Shown here: in pieces, positions 1-5,702 of the stretch
Layout of the letters: every line of letters begins with the position of its first letter
How positions within the stretch are numbered: position 1 is the stretch's first letter
Assembly: GCA_017473665.1 (NCBI GenBank)
Contig: JAFUKK010000260.1
Coordinates: 1-5,943 of the forward strand
Reading direction: 5' to 3'
Length of the DNA stretch: 5,943 nt
DNA from: Lachnospiraceae bacterium
GTDB lineage: Bacteria > Bacillota > Clostridia > Lachnospirales > Lachnospiraceae
Translations under genes and position numbers: made by a program
Notes under the pieces: model-generated
Told to the model about the DNA's origin: nothing
The model's database searches: none
Seen by the model: only the letters and a program-made list of their open reading frames with translations

Positions 1-369
1 ACTTTTCCGGTTATCTGCAGCCTCTGAACAAGCAACCTCCTGCCCTTCCGTGGCACCTTGCATTGCAGAAATCTGCTCTGTAATGGGCTCGTAGCAATAC
101 TCCAGAAGCTCTCCCAGTCCGGTCTTTATGTTATGCGTATGTATCCATTGTCCGGCTCCTATATCCTCTGTGGCGTTACCGATGGGATAACCATATTTGA
201 TGACCTGTTGTCCTCGGGTAATGGGCCCCAGTGCCACCTTATGACCGGCGGGAATGTCCTGCGCCACAGTCACCTGCATCCCGGATACCTCCAGTACCTC
301 TCCTGCCTGCAGAGGCTGGAGCGCCACCACGCAATTATCCTGTTCATTTATTTTGAGAAATTTTTGCAT
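1..369 (-). CDS. uxaA: Altronate dehydratase, N-terminal part (cut by window edge)
   Basis: UxaA dehydrates D-altronate to 2-keto-3-deoxy-D-gluconate, the last step of the galacturonate branch of hexuronate breakdown in the cytoplasm. The 123 visible codons cover the small N-terminal SAF domain. It shows the family pattern GHKVALGPI (residues 42-50), VIKYGYPIGNAT (56-67) and WIHTHNIKT (75-83), which matches UxaA-type proteins closely. A hydrophilic linker (about 90-123) follows, and the sequence stops just before the large metal-dependent catalytic domain would start. The ATG at 369 is supported by GAGGGA six bases upstream. The gene overlaps the end of uxaB by 22 nt, so the two are almost certainly co-transcribed and probably translationally coupled. 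The related D-galactarate and D-mannonate dehydratases are less likely: the former shares the SAF domain, but the uxaB neighbour favours UxaA. Confidence 0.93.
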   Translation of the reverse strand, partial: MQKFLKINEQDNCVVALQPLQAGEVLEVSGMQVTVAQDIPAGHKVALGPITRGQQVIKYGYPIGNATEDIGAGQWIHTHNIKTGLGELLEYCYEPITEQISAMQGATEGQEVACSEAADNRKS

Positions 370-1814
370 AATGCTTCCCTCATGCCCATAGTTTTGATTT
401 CTGCCAAATATCCTGCTACTGCTTCAGTCAAGCCATCTATCTGATTTAAATCCTGACCAAAGAAATCCTCTCTGCTCAGGAATGCTTTTACAAAGGTAAG
501 CTCATCCTTATCGCTGTAATCCCGGAAAAATTCCAGCACAGCCCTATCATCTTGAATCCGGTACTCCTGTCCGTTCCGATATCCAACCAAGGCATCCTGG
601 CGCAATTCCTGACTACTATAAAAAGCCATCAGTGCTGACAAGGAGAAGGTCAGGTGAGTGGGCAGACTACCCTGCTGCTCCACATATCCCAAGAAGCTGG
701 GCATACATCTGGCTCTCCATTTGGACACAGAATTTAAGGAAATAGCCAGAAGCGCGTGCTTCACATAAGGATTATTAAATCTGGTAATTACCGCCTGTGC
801 AAACTCCTCCAACTCTGCCTTGGGTAGGGTCAAAGTAGGAATCACTTCACCAAATAAAGTATCCATCATAAACTGACAAATCAGCTCATCCTCCATGGAT
901 TCCTTCACATAATCATTGCCTGCCAGATAGGAAGCCAGTACAAAGGAAGTGTGGGCACCATTTAAAATGCGTACCTTGCGCTGCTTGTAGGGCTTTTGAT
1001 TGTCTGTATAAATCACAGGCAGTCCTGCCCGGGGCAGGGGTAATTCCTGACTAATATCCTTATCGCTTTCAATGACCCACAGAGCAAAGGGCTCTCCGGT
1101 AACCAGGCATCGGTCCTCATAGCCCAGCTGCTCCCATTCTGCCTGTTCATTGTCCCGGGGATATCCTGTGATAATACGGTCTACCAGAGTAGAGGTAAAT
1201 ACGCAGGCCTCCTCCAGCCACTGCAGGAATGCTTCTCCCAACTGCCAACCCTGTGCCAGCTGCAGGACACACTTTTTCAACATAATACCATTATCATCAA
1301 TGAGCTCCACAGGAAGCATAATAAGTCCCTTATCCATAGCCCCCTGAAAGGTTTCAAATCTGTGATATAAAAACTGCGTCAGCTTACCGGGAAAGCTCTT
1401 GGGCGGCTTGGCCTCAAAGCTGTCTGTCTCATCATACACAATACCTGCCTCGGTAGTGTTAGATACAACAAAACGTAAAGTATCCAGCTCCGCCAACGCC
1501 ATGTATTTGTCATACTCTTCGTAACAATCCACCGCATCTGCCACAGAAGTAATCCGGCGATTCAATACCTGTGCCTCTCCGTCCACGATACCACGCAGTG
1601 AGACGGTATACTGGCACTGCTGCTGATGAAAAGCCTCCAGATTACCGAAAGGAATGGGCTTTACCAGCACCACGCTACCGTCAAAGACGCCCTTTTCATT
1701 GGCAATATCTATCATATAATCCACAAAGCCCCGGAGAAAATTACCCTCTCCGAACTGTACCACCTTCACGGGCCGCTCTACAGCACCTGTCATCTCTCTG
1801 TCTATCCTCTTCAT
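348..1814 (-). CDS. uxaB: Tagaturonate reductase (altronate oxidoreductase)
   Basis: UxaB reduces D-tagaturonate to D-altronate with NADH in the cytoplasm. The 488-residue product matches the usual family length (about 480-490). It has an N-terminal Rossmann segment with GEGNFLRGF at residues 22-30, SNTTEAG at 118-124, and a C-terminal helical catalytic domain. K280, N285 and H288 fit the K-x4-N-x2-H catalytic signature of polyol-specific long-chain dehydrogenases, within RILNGAHTS. The sequence resembles UxaB more than fructuronate reductase (UxuB), and the adjacent uxaA agrees. I chose the ATG at 1814 because AAAGGGA precedes it by six bases and the family N-terminus fits. An in-frame extension to 1913 (33 extra codons) has no ribosome binding site and would run through the predicted promoter. 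The gene starts an operon with uxaA and is divergent from uxaC. Confidence 0.95.
   Translation of the reverse strand: MKRIDREMTGAVERPVKVVQFGEGNFLRGFVDYMIDIANEKGVFDGSVVLVKPIPFGNLEAFHQQQCQYTVSLRGIVDGEAQVLNRRITSVADAVDCYEEYDKYMALAELDTLRFVVSNTTEAGIVYDETDSFEAKPPKSFPGKLTQFLYHRFETFQGAMDKGLIMLPVELIDDNGIMLKKCVLQLAQGWQLGEAFLQWLEEACVFTSTLVDRIITGYPRDNEQAEWEQLGYEDRCLVTGEPFALWVIESDKDISQELPLPRAGLPVIYTDNQKPYKQRKVRILNGAHTSFVLASYLAGNDYVKESMEDELICQFMMDTLFGEVIPTLTLPKAELEEFAQAVITRFNNPYVKHALLAISLNSVSKWRARCMPSFLGYVEQQGSLPTHLTFSLSALMAFYSSQELRQDALVGYRNGQEYRIQDDRAVLEFFRDYSDKDELTFVKAFLSREDFFGQDLNQIDGLTEAVAGYLAEIKTMGMREALCKNFSK
376..381 (-). promoter_or_regulatory. uxaA ribosome binding site inside uxaB
   Basis: GAGGGA on the minus strand lies six bases before the uxaA ATG and inside the last codons of uxaB. 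It decides the uxaA start and implies that ribosomes finishing uxaB are close to the next start. Confidence 0.7.
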
Positions 1815-1820
1815 GTACTT

Positions 1821-1827
1821 TCCCTTT
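1821..1827 (-). promoter_or_regulatory. uxaB ribosome binding site
   Basis: AAAGGGA on the minus strand lies six bases upstream of the ATG at 1814. It supports this start over the upstream in-frame ATG at 1913. Confidence 0.65.
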
Positions 1828-1854
1828 CGCAAAAAATATGTATTTCTATCATCT

Positions 1855-1883
1855 ATGTTACTTCCATTCAAATACCGCGTCAA
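1855..1883 (-). promoter_or_regulatory. Predicted sigma-A promoter for uxaB-uxaA
   Basis: On the minus strand, TTGACG (1878-1883) is followed by a 17-base spacer and TAACAT (1855-1860). The -35 matches five of six consensus bases and the -10 four of six. Transcription would start near 1848, giving a leader of about 35 nt. A weak -10 fits a promoter that needs regulation, but this is inference. Confidence 0.5.
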
Positions 1884-2004
1884 TAACCAAAAACTTGCTT
1901 TTGTCATGAGCAAAATACATATTTTATGTCATCTTTTCTAAAAACAGTTGGTAATCTTCCCCTTTCCCAAAAACGCCCTTGAAAAAGGCTGATGCATTGG
2001 TTAT
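1883..2004. repeat. Three TTGGTWAT elements in the uxaB/uxaC control region
   Basis: TTGGTTAT occurs on the minus strand at 1883-1890, TTGGTAAT on the plus strand at 1948-1955, and TTGGTTAT on the plus strand at 1997-2004. The first touches the predicted uxaB -35 box and the third overlaps the predicted uxaC -10 box. TTGGT is also the half-site of the E. coli ExuR/UxuR operator (TTGGTATACCAA core). The sites here are not full palindromes, so the link to a GntR-type hexuronate repressor is only a suggestion. In AT-rich DNA some copies could be chance. Confidence 0.35.
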
Positions 2005-2007
2005 AAT
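1979..2007 (+). promoter_or_regulatory. Predicted sigma-A promoter for uxaC
   Basis: TTGAAA (1979-1984), a 17-base spacer and a perfect TATAAT (2002-2007) form a near-consensus housekeeping promoter. Transcription should start near 2014, leaving a leader of about 60 nt before the uxaC ATG at 2075. Such a strong core promoter suggests that control is by repression. Confidence 0.8.
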
Positions 2008-2010
2008 GCA
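1993..2010. promoter_or_regulatory. 18-bp inverted repeat over the uxaC -10 box (possible operator)
   Basis: TGCATT (1993-1998) and AATGCA (2005-2010) form perfect six-base arms around a six-base centre. The repeat overlaps the spacer and the -10 box of the uxaC promoter, where a bound dimeric repressor would block RNA polymerase. The regulator is unknown. Part of the right arm is simply the -10 sequence, so chance is possible. Confidence 0.4.
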
Positions 2011-2018
2011 CCTAGAGA

Positions 2019-2057
2019 ACTATCAGACACGGGCAAATGTCCCGTAGTATAGATAGT
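2019..2057 (+). promoter_or_regulatory. Two-part stem-loop in the uxaC leader
   Basis: ACTATC (2019-2024) pairs with GATAGT (2052-2057), and inside it ACGGG (2029-2033) pairs with CCCGT (2041-2045) around a seven-base loop. An internal loop separates the two stems. The structure would begin about five bases after the predicted transcript start and end five bases before the ribosome binding site, which it leaves open. A 5' hairpin of this kind could stabilise the mRNA. It fits no riboswitch class I know. Confidence 0.45.
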
Positions 2058-2061
2058 GTTT

Positions 2062-2067
2062 GGAGGA
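2062..2067 (+). promoter_or_regulatory. uxaC ribosome binding site
   Basis: GGAGGA ends seven bases before the ATG at 2075. It sets the start there and not at the in-frame TTG at 2060, which lies just upstream of this site. Confidence 0.85.
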
Positions 2068-2074
2068 ATACATC

Positions 2075-3484
2075 ATGAAGAAATTTATGGACCAAGACTT
2101 CCTGCTGGAGACCGAAACTGCCAAGAAGCTGTTTCATGAGTACGCAGAGAAGACCCCTGTACTGGACTATCATTGTCATATCAACCCCAGAGAAATCGCT
2201 GAGGACCGTCAGTTTGAAAATATCACCCAGGTATGGCTGGGAGGCGACCACTACAAATGGCGCTTTATGCGTTCCTGCGGTGTGGATGAAAAGTACATCA
2301 CCGGAGATGCTTCCGATTACGAAAAGTTCTGCAAATGGGCAGAGTGCCTGGGCAAAGCCATCGGCAACCCTCTGTTCCACTGGAGCCATCTGGAGCTGCA
2401 GAGATACTTTGGTTATACCGGCGTATTGTCTAAGAAAACCGCTGACGAGGTATGGAACCTGTGCAATGCGAAATTAGCGCAGCCTTCCATGAGTGTACGT
2501 AATCTGATCAAGCAGAGCAACGTGACCCTCATCTGTACCACCGATGACCCCATCGATTCCTTGGAATGGCATCAAAAGATTGCAGCAGATACCTCCTTTG
2601 ATGTAAAGGTACTGCCTGCATGGAGACCTGATAAGGCTATGAATATTGAAAAGCCCGACTATCTGGACTACCTGGATAAGCTGGCTGCTGTATGCGGCAT
2701 GACTGAGATCAATACTTTTGCAGCACTGAAGGACGCGCTGAAGATGCGTATGGATTACTTTGCATCCCAGGGATGTAATGTATCCGACCATGGTCTGGAG
2801 TACGTGATGTACGCTCCTGCCACTGAGGATGAAATCGAAGAGATTTTCTTAAAGAGATTAAATAGAATTATCCTGACCAAGGAAGAAGAAATTAAATTCA
2901 AGACTGCATTCATGCTGTTCGTGGGCCGTGAGTACTGCCGTCTGGATTGGGCAATGCAGCTGCACTATGGCTGTAAGCGTGACAACAACACCGCTCAGTA
3001 CAACAAGCTGGGACCCGATACCGGTTACGACTGTATTAATAACTCCGCTCCTTCCGATCAGATGGCGGATTACCTGAATGCCCTGGCTATCACCGGAGAG
3101 CTGCCCAGAACTATTCTGTACAGCCTGAACCCTAATGATAATGAAGCCATCGGCACCATCCTGGGCTGCTTCCAGGACTCCACTGCTATTGCAAAGATTC
3201 AGCAGGGTAGTGCTTGGTGGTTCAATGATAACAAGACCGGTATGATCAATCAGATGATCTCCCTGGCAAACCTGGGTAACTTATCCGGCTTTGTAGGTAT
3301 GCTGACTGACTCCCGTAGTTTCTTATCCTACACCAGACACGAGTACTTCAGACGTATTCTGTGTAATCTAATCGGTAACTGGGTAGAAAATGGCGAGTTC
3401 CCCGAGGATTACGACATCCTGGGCGAAATCGTTACCGACGTATCCTACAACAACGCAGTAAGATACTTTAAATTCTCCCTGTAA
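2075..3484 (+). CDS. uxaC: Uronate isomerase (glucuronate/galacturonate isomerase)
   Basis: UxaC interconverts D-glucuronate with D-fructuronate and D-galacturonate with D-tagaturonate, the entry step of hexuronate catabolism, in the cytoplasm. The 469-residue product has the usual family length (about 470) and is closely similar along its length to E. coli UxaC as I recall it. It belongs to the amidohydrolase superfamily. Visible landmarks are the metal-binding HxH at H33/H35 (YHCHINP), GDHYKWR (57-63), TTDDP (155-159), WRPDKA (183-188), the SAWWFND stretch (369-375) and the C-terminal GMLTDSRSFLSYTRHEYFRR region (398-417), with D402, R404 and the R411-H412 pair. It is divergent from uxaB-uxaA, with its own strong promoter and terminator, so it forms a one-gene unit. 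It also serves glucuronate, although no uxuA or uxuB lies in this window. Confidence 0.97.
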   Translation: MKKFMDQDFLLETETAKKLFHEYAEKTPVLDYHCHINPREIAEDRQFENITQVWLGGDHYKWRFMRSCGVDEKYITGDASDYEKFCKWAECLGKAIGNPLFHWSHLELQRYFGYTGVLSKKTADEVWNLCNAKLAQPSMSVRNLIKQSNVTLICTTDDPIDSLEWHQKIAADTSFDVKVLPAWRPDKAMNIEKPDYLDYLDKLAAVCGMTEINTFAALKDALKMRMDYFASQGCNVSDHGLEYVMYAPATEDEIEEIFLKRLNRIILTKEEEIKFKTAFMLFVGREYCRLDWAMQLHYGCKRDNNTAQYNKLGPDTGYDCINNSAPSDQMADYLNALAITGELPRTILYSLNPNDNEAIGTILGCFQDSTAIAKIQQGSAWWFNDNKTGMINQMISLANLGNLSGFVGMLTDSRSFLSYTRHEYFRRILCNLIGNWVENGEFPEDYDILGEIVTDVSYNNAVRYFKFSL

Positions 3485-3498
3485 TTCCGTGGCACTTC

Positions 3499-3533
3499 AA
3501 AGGGCTTCGTGCATATTGCACGAAGCCCTTTTT
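3499..3533 (+). terminator. Intrinsic terminator of uxaC
   Basis: A perfect 15-bp stem (3499-3513 with 3517-3531) closes a three-base TAT loop and runs into TTTTT (3529-3533), 14 bases after the uxaC stop. In the opposite direction the stem is followed by only three T bases, so it should stop convergent ktrA transcripts less well. Confidence 0.9.
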
Positions 3534-3544
3534 GCTGCCTATGC

Positions 3545-3573
3545 TCCTGCCCCAGCCGCTCTCCGGGGCAGGA
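3545..3573. other. GC-rich hairpin at the 3' end of ktrA
   Basis: TCCTGCCCC (3545-3553) pairs with GGGGCAGGA (3565-3573), a nine-bp stem with an 11-base loop. It begins two bases after the ktrA stop codon on the minus strand. No T-run follows on either strand, so it is not a standard intrinsic terminator. It may protect the 3' end of the ktrBA mRNA or slow polymerase before the next hairpin (3499-3531). Confidence 0.5.
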
Positions 3574-3575
3574 AC

Positions 3576-4223
3576 TTATTTCTTATCCAGTGCCAGCACG
3601 TCTGACTCAGCCCCCATGACCAACAGGCTGTCTTCCCCATCAAATACATGGGTGGGATGGGGCAGGGGAATCACCTTTCCGCCTTCCCGGTATGCCAGTA
3701 CACTGACCTTATACTTAGTACGGATGGACAATTCAATCATGTTCTTGCCCTTCCATTTCTCCGGCAATGCAATCTCAAAGATACCCACATCCCCATCCAG
3801 CTCAATAAAGTCAAAGATATGGTCTGCTCCAAAACGGATTGCCAGCCGCTCTGCCACTTCCTTTTCCGCATAGGATACATAGTCCGCACCATTACGGAGC
3901 AAAAGCTTCCTATGGACCTCACGGGTGGCTCTGGCTACCACGAACTTACAGCCTAAATCCTTCAATATTACGGTAATTTCCAGTGCCGTCTGGAAATTAT
4001 CACCAATGGCAATCACTGCCAGGTCAAAATTACTTACGCCCAAGGAAGCCATAAATCTCTCATCTGTAGCATCGCCGATTTGAATCTGTTGGATGAAGCC
4101 TACAGCACCGTCTGCCCGCTCCTCATCCCAGTCCACAGCCATTACTTCATGACCCTTTTCCAAAAATTTCTGAGCCATATGACGTCCGAAACGTCCCAAG
4201 CCTATGATTAATATTGATTTCAT
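3576..4223 (-). CDS. ktrA: Ktr/Trk potassium uptake system, cytosolic RCK subunit (KtrA/TrkA family)
   Basis: This is the cytoplasmic regulatory subunit of a Ktr-type K+ transporter. In the family it forms an octameric ring under KtrB and gates it according to bound ATP/ADP or NAD(H). The 215-residue length fits single-RCK KtrA (about 220), not the double-length TrkA of E. coli. The Rossmann RCK_N domain covers about residues 1-130, with GLGRFG at 8-13, acidic D31 at the end of the second strand (VDWD) and GDATDE at 50-55. RCK_C covers about 135-213 and in some KtrA proteins binds cyclic di-AMP; I cannot tell this from sequence alone. The ATG at 4223 has AGGAGAG seven bases upstream. It follows ktrB by 25 nt, so it is the second gene of the operon. 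KtrC is the alternative name for a stand-alone paralogue. Confidence 0.93.
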   Translation of the reverse strand: MKSILIIGLGRFGRHMAQKFLEKGHEVMAVDWDEERADGAVGFIQQIQIGDATDERFMASLGVSNFDLAVIAIGDNFQTALEITVILKDLGCKFVVARATREVHRKLLLRNGADYVSYAEKEVAERLAIRFGADHIFDFIELDGDVGIFEIALPEKWKGKNMIELSIRTKYKVSVLAYREGGKVIPLPHPTHVFDGEDSLLVMGAESDVLALDKK

Positions 4224-4230
4224 ATATCAT

Positions 4231-4237
4231 CTCTCCT
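4231..4237 (-). promoter_or_regulatory. ktrA ribosome binding site
   Basis: AGGAGAG on the minus strand lies seven bases before the ktrA ATG, in the 25-base gap after ktrB. It supports independent, efficient translation from the shared mRNA. Confidence 0.75.
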
Positions 4238-4248
4238 ATCTCATTTAT

Positions 4249-5598
4249 TTAACCCACTTGTACCTTTTCCAGCGGTAATCTGGAGGATGAGGCACGCTTA
4301 TCATTGGAAAATGCCAGCAGCATGGTAATGGAACCTACTCTTCCGCAAAGCATCAGAAAGGCCAGAAGCAGCTTAGACACCATGCCCAGGGAAGGAGTAA
4401 TTCCCAGGGTCAGACCTACCGTAGCCATAGCTGATACGGACTCAAACAGACAGGTCAGCAGGGGCAGTCCCTCCATGGCCGAAATCAAAATCGCCACCGT
4501 AGTGGTCATTAATAAATAAGTCATAAAAATACAGGAAGCGGTACGGGTAATCCCCTCCTCCAACCGACGACCAAAGGCTTCGATATTCTTCTTCCGGAAA
4601 AAGGTGGTAAATATGCTGATACACAATACCCAGAAGGTGGTGGTCTTGATACCGCCCGCAGTGGAGCCGGTGGAACCACCAACCAGCATCAACTGAATCA
4701 TGAGAAAAATCCCCGCCTCACTCATGCCTGTATAATCCGTAGTATTAAACCCTGCGGTACGGGCAGTAACGGACTGGAACAGGCTGGCTAACAACTTTTC
4801 CCCCACACTCATACCCTCATAGGCACTGCTGTGATATTCCAATAACATAAATCCTATGGTACCGATGACCACAAGACCGATACTGATACTAAGCACCATT
4901 TTACTTTGGAGATTCAGCTTCCGCAGGCAGAAACGCTTGCTTCCCAAATCATACCATACAAAAAAGCCTAACCCACCAATAAATATCAATAGCATAATAA
5001 CAATATTCACATACCAATCCCCTACATATCCGGTAAGGGAGGAAAACTGCCCCGTGGTCCCACCCATCAAATCAAAGCCCGCATTACAAAAGGCTGAAAT
5101 AGAGTGGAATACGGAGAAATAAACTCCCTTCTTCCAACCAAACCGTGGTACAAAAGAAAAAGAAAGAAGCAATGCGCCCAATGCCTCAAAGACCAATGTG
5201 CCCAGTGCAATAAACTTAGTCATATGTATGATACCACCCAGCTGAGGTGCGGAGATAGAGTTCTGCATCAAAGAACGCTCACTAAGTCCGATTTTCCTGC
5301 GCATCAATATCAATGCCAGTATAGCTACCGTCATGAAACCGATACCACCAATCTGAATCATCCCTAATATCACCAACTGCCCGAACAGACTCCAGTGGGT
5401 AAAAGTATCAAACCGAATCAAACCCGTTACACAGGTAGCGGATGTGGCTGTAAAAAAGCAATCCGTCAGAGGTGTCCACACCCCCTCCCGGGTAGACACC
5501 GGCAAAGCCAGCAGGATGCTTCCCACCAATATAATCAGGCAATACCCTCCCAAAATCAACTTCATGGGAGAGATGTCCCGCAATCTATTCCTTTTCAC
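4249..5598 (-). CDS. ktrB: Ktr/Trk potassium transporter, membrane subunit (KtrB/TrkH family)
   Basis: This is the ion-conducting subunit of a Ktr-type K+ uptake system in the cytoplasmic membrane. The 449 residues fit KtrB (about 440-450). Four membrane-pore-membrane repeats can be followed through their selectivity-filter segments: TCVTG at 55-59, NAGF at 172-175, TAGF at 281-284 and TVGL at 393-396, each with its glycine. Hydrophobic segments lie near 14-33, 70-98, 128-150, 195-215, 233-253, 293-333, 351-374 and 404-430. The glycine-rich break GGSTGSTAGG (307-316) matches the intramembrane gate loop of KtrB. Translation most likely starts at the GTG at 5596-5598, because AGGGAGGA lies nine bases upstream. 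An ATG at codon 12 is possible but has no comparable site. It is the first gene of the ktrB-ktrA operon. Na+ dependence cannot be judged from sequence. Confidence 0.95.
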   Translation of the reverse strand: MKRNRLRDISPMKLILGGYCLIILVGSILLALPVSTREGVWTPLTDCFFTATSATCVTGLIRFDTFTHWSLFGQLVILGMIQIGGIGFMTVAILALILMRRKIGLSERSLMQNSISAPQLGGIIHMTKFIALGTLVFEALGALLLSFSFVPRFGWKKGVYFSVFHSISAFCNAGFDLMGGTTGQFSSLTGYVGDWYVNIVIMLLIFIGGLGFFVWYDLGSKRFCLRKLNLQSKMVLSISIGLVVIGTIGFMLLEYHSSAYEGMSVGEKLLASLFQSVTARTAGFNTTDYTGMSEAGIFLMIQLMLVGGSTGSTAGGIKTTTFWVLCISIFTTFFRKKNIEAFGRRLEEGITRTASCIFMTYLLMTTTVAILISAMEGLPLLTCLFESVSAMATVGLTLGITPSLGMVSKLLLAFLMLCGRVGSITMLLAFSNDKRASSSRLPLEKVQVG

Positions 5599-5607
5599 TT
5601 CCCAAAT

Positions 5608-5615
5608 TCCTCCCT
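5608..5615 (-). promoter_or_regulatory. ktrB ribosome binding site (sets a GTG start)
   Basis: AGGGAGGA on the minus strand ends nine bases before GTG at 5598. This strong site decides for the GTG start over the ATG eleven codons later. Confidence 0.75.
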
Positions 5616-5616
5616 A

Positions 5617-5639
5617 CGACAGCATGTAAAATGCAGTCG
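5617..5639. promoter_or_regulatory. 23-bp near-palindrome in the ktrB leader
   Basis: CGACAGCAT (5617-5625) and ATGCAGTCG (5631-5639) are inverted repeats with one mismatch, around a five-base centre. It sits between the predicted -10 box and the ribosome binding site, which starts one base downstream. It could be a repressor operator in DNA or a hairpin at the extreme 5' end of the ktrBA mRNA that leaves the ribosome binding site just free. Confidence 0.5.
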
Positions 5640-5644
5640 CGTTC

Positions 5645-5674
5645 ATTATAAAAAAGCTTCGCTGGGATTATCTA
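5645..5674 (-). promoter_or_regulatory. Candidate ktrB-ktrA promoter inside the butyrate kinase terminator
   Basis: On the minus strand a perfect TATAAT (5645-5650) lies 18 bases after TAGATA (5669-5674), which matches four of six -35 bases. The start would be near 5638, about 40 nt before the GTG. The -35 box is in the terminator loop and the -10 abuts the T-run, so the call could be an accident of AT-rich sequence, although no better promoter is visible in the 104-bp gap. Confidence 0.45.
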
Positions 5675-5692
5675 CCCGGCAGCGAAGCTTTT
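5650..5692 (-). terminator. Intrinsic terminator of the butyrate kinase gene
   Basis: A 13-bp perfect stem (5652-5664 with 5680-5692) with a 15-base loop is followed on the minus strand by six T bases (5650-5655, partly in the stem). It starts ten bases after the kinase stop codon and separates that gene from ktrBA. GGG/CCC in the loop could extend the stem. A four-T run on the other side gives weak activity in the plus direction at most. Confidence 0.85.
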
Positions 5693-5702
5693 GTAATAAC
5701 GC

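Noticed and set aside
58..444. Plus-strand open frame of 128 codons over uxaA and the end of uxaB
   Set aside because: It is antisense to two recognisable enzyme genes, has no ribosome binding site, and has no recognisable protein features.
1815..1913. In-frame upstream extension of uxaB by 33 codons from the ATG at 1913
   Set aside because: There is no ribosome binding site, the added residues do not resemble family N-termini, and the stretch contains the predicted promoter. The ATG at 1814 has a good site.
1899..1914. Imperfect palindrome TTTTGTCATGAGCAAA considered as a catabolite-repression (cre) site
   Set aside because: It lacks the central CG and most fixed positions of the cre consensus. 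I found no good cre site in the intergenic region.
2012..2389. Minus-strand open frame of 125 codons opposite the start of uxaC
   Set aside because: It is a shadow of the highly conserved uxaC reading frame and has no start signals of its own.
5104..5367. Plus-strand frame with a cysteine-rich CAQC repeat that looks like a small metal-binding protein
   Set aside because: It is antisense to ktrB membrane segments; the cysteines come from reading hydrophobic codons on the wrong strand, and there is no ribosome binding site.
5599..5702. Possible cyclic di-AMP (ydaO-type) riboswitch upstream of ktrB
   Set aside because: The gap is 104 bp and mostly taken by the upstream terminator. Such riboswitches need well over 100 nt, and no matching core is visible.
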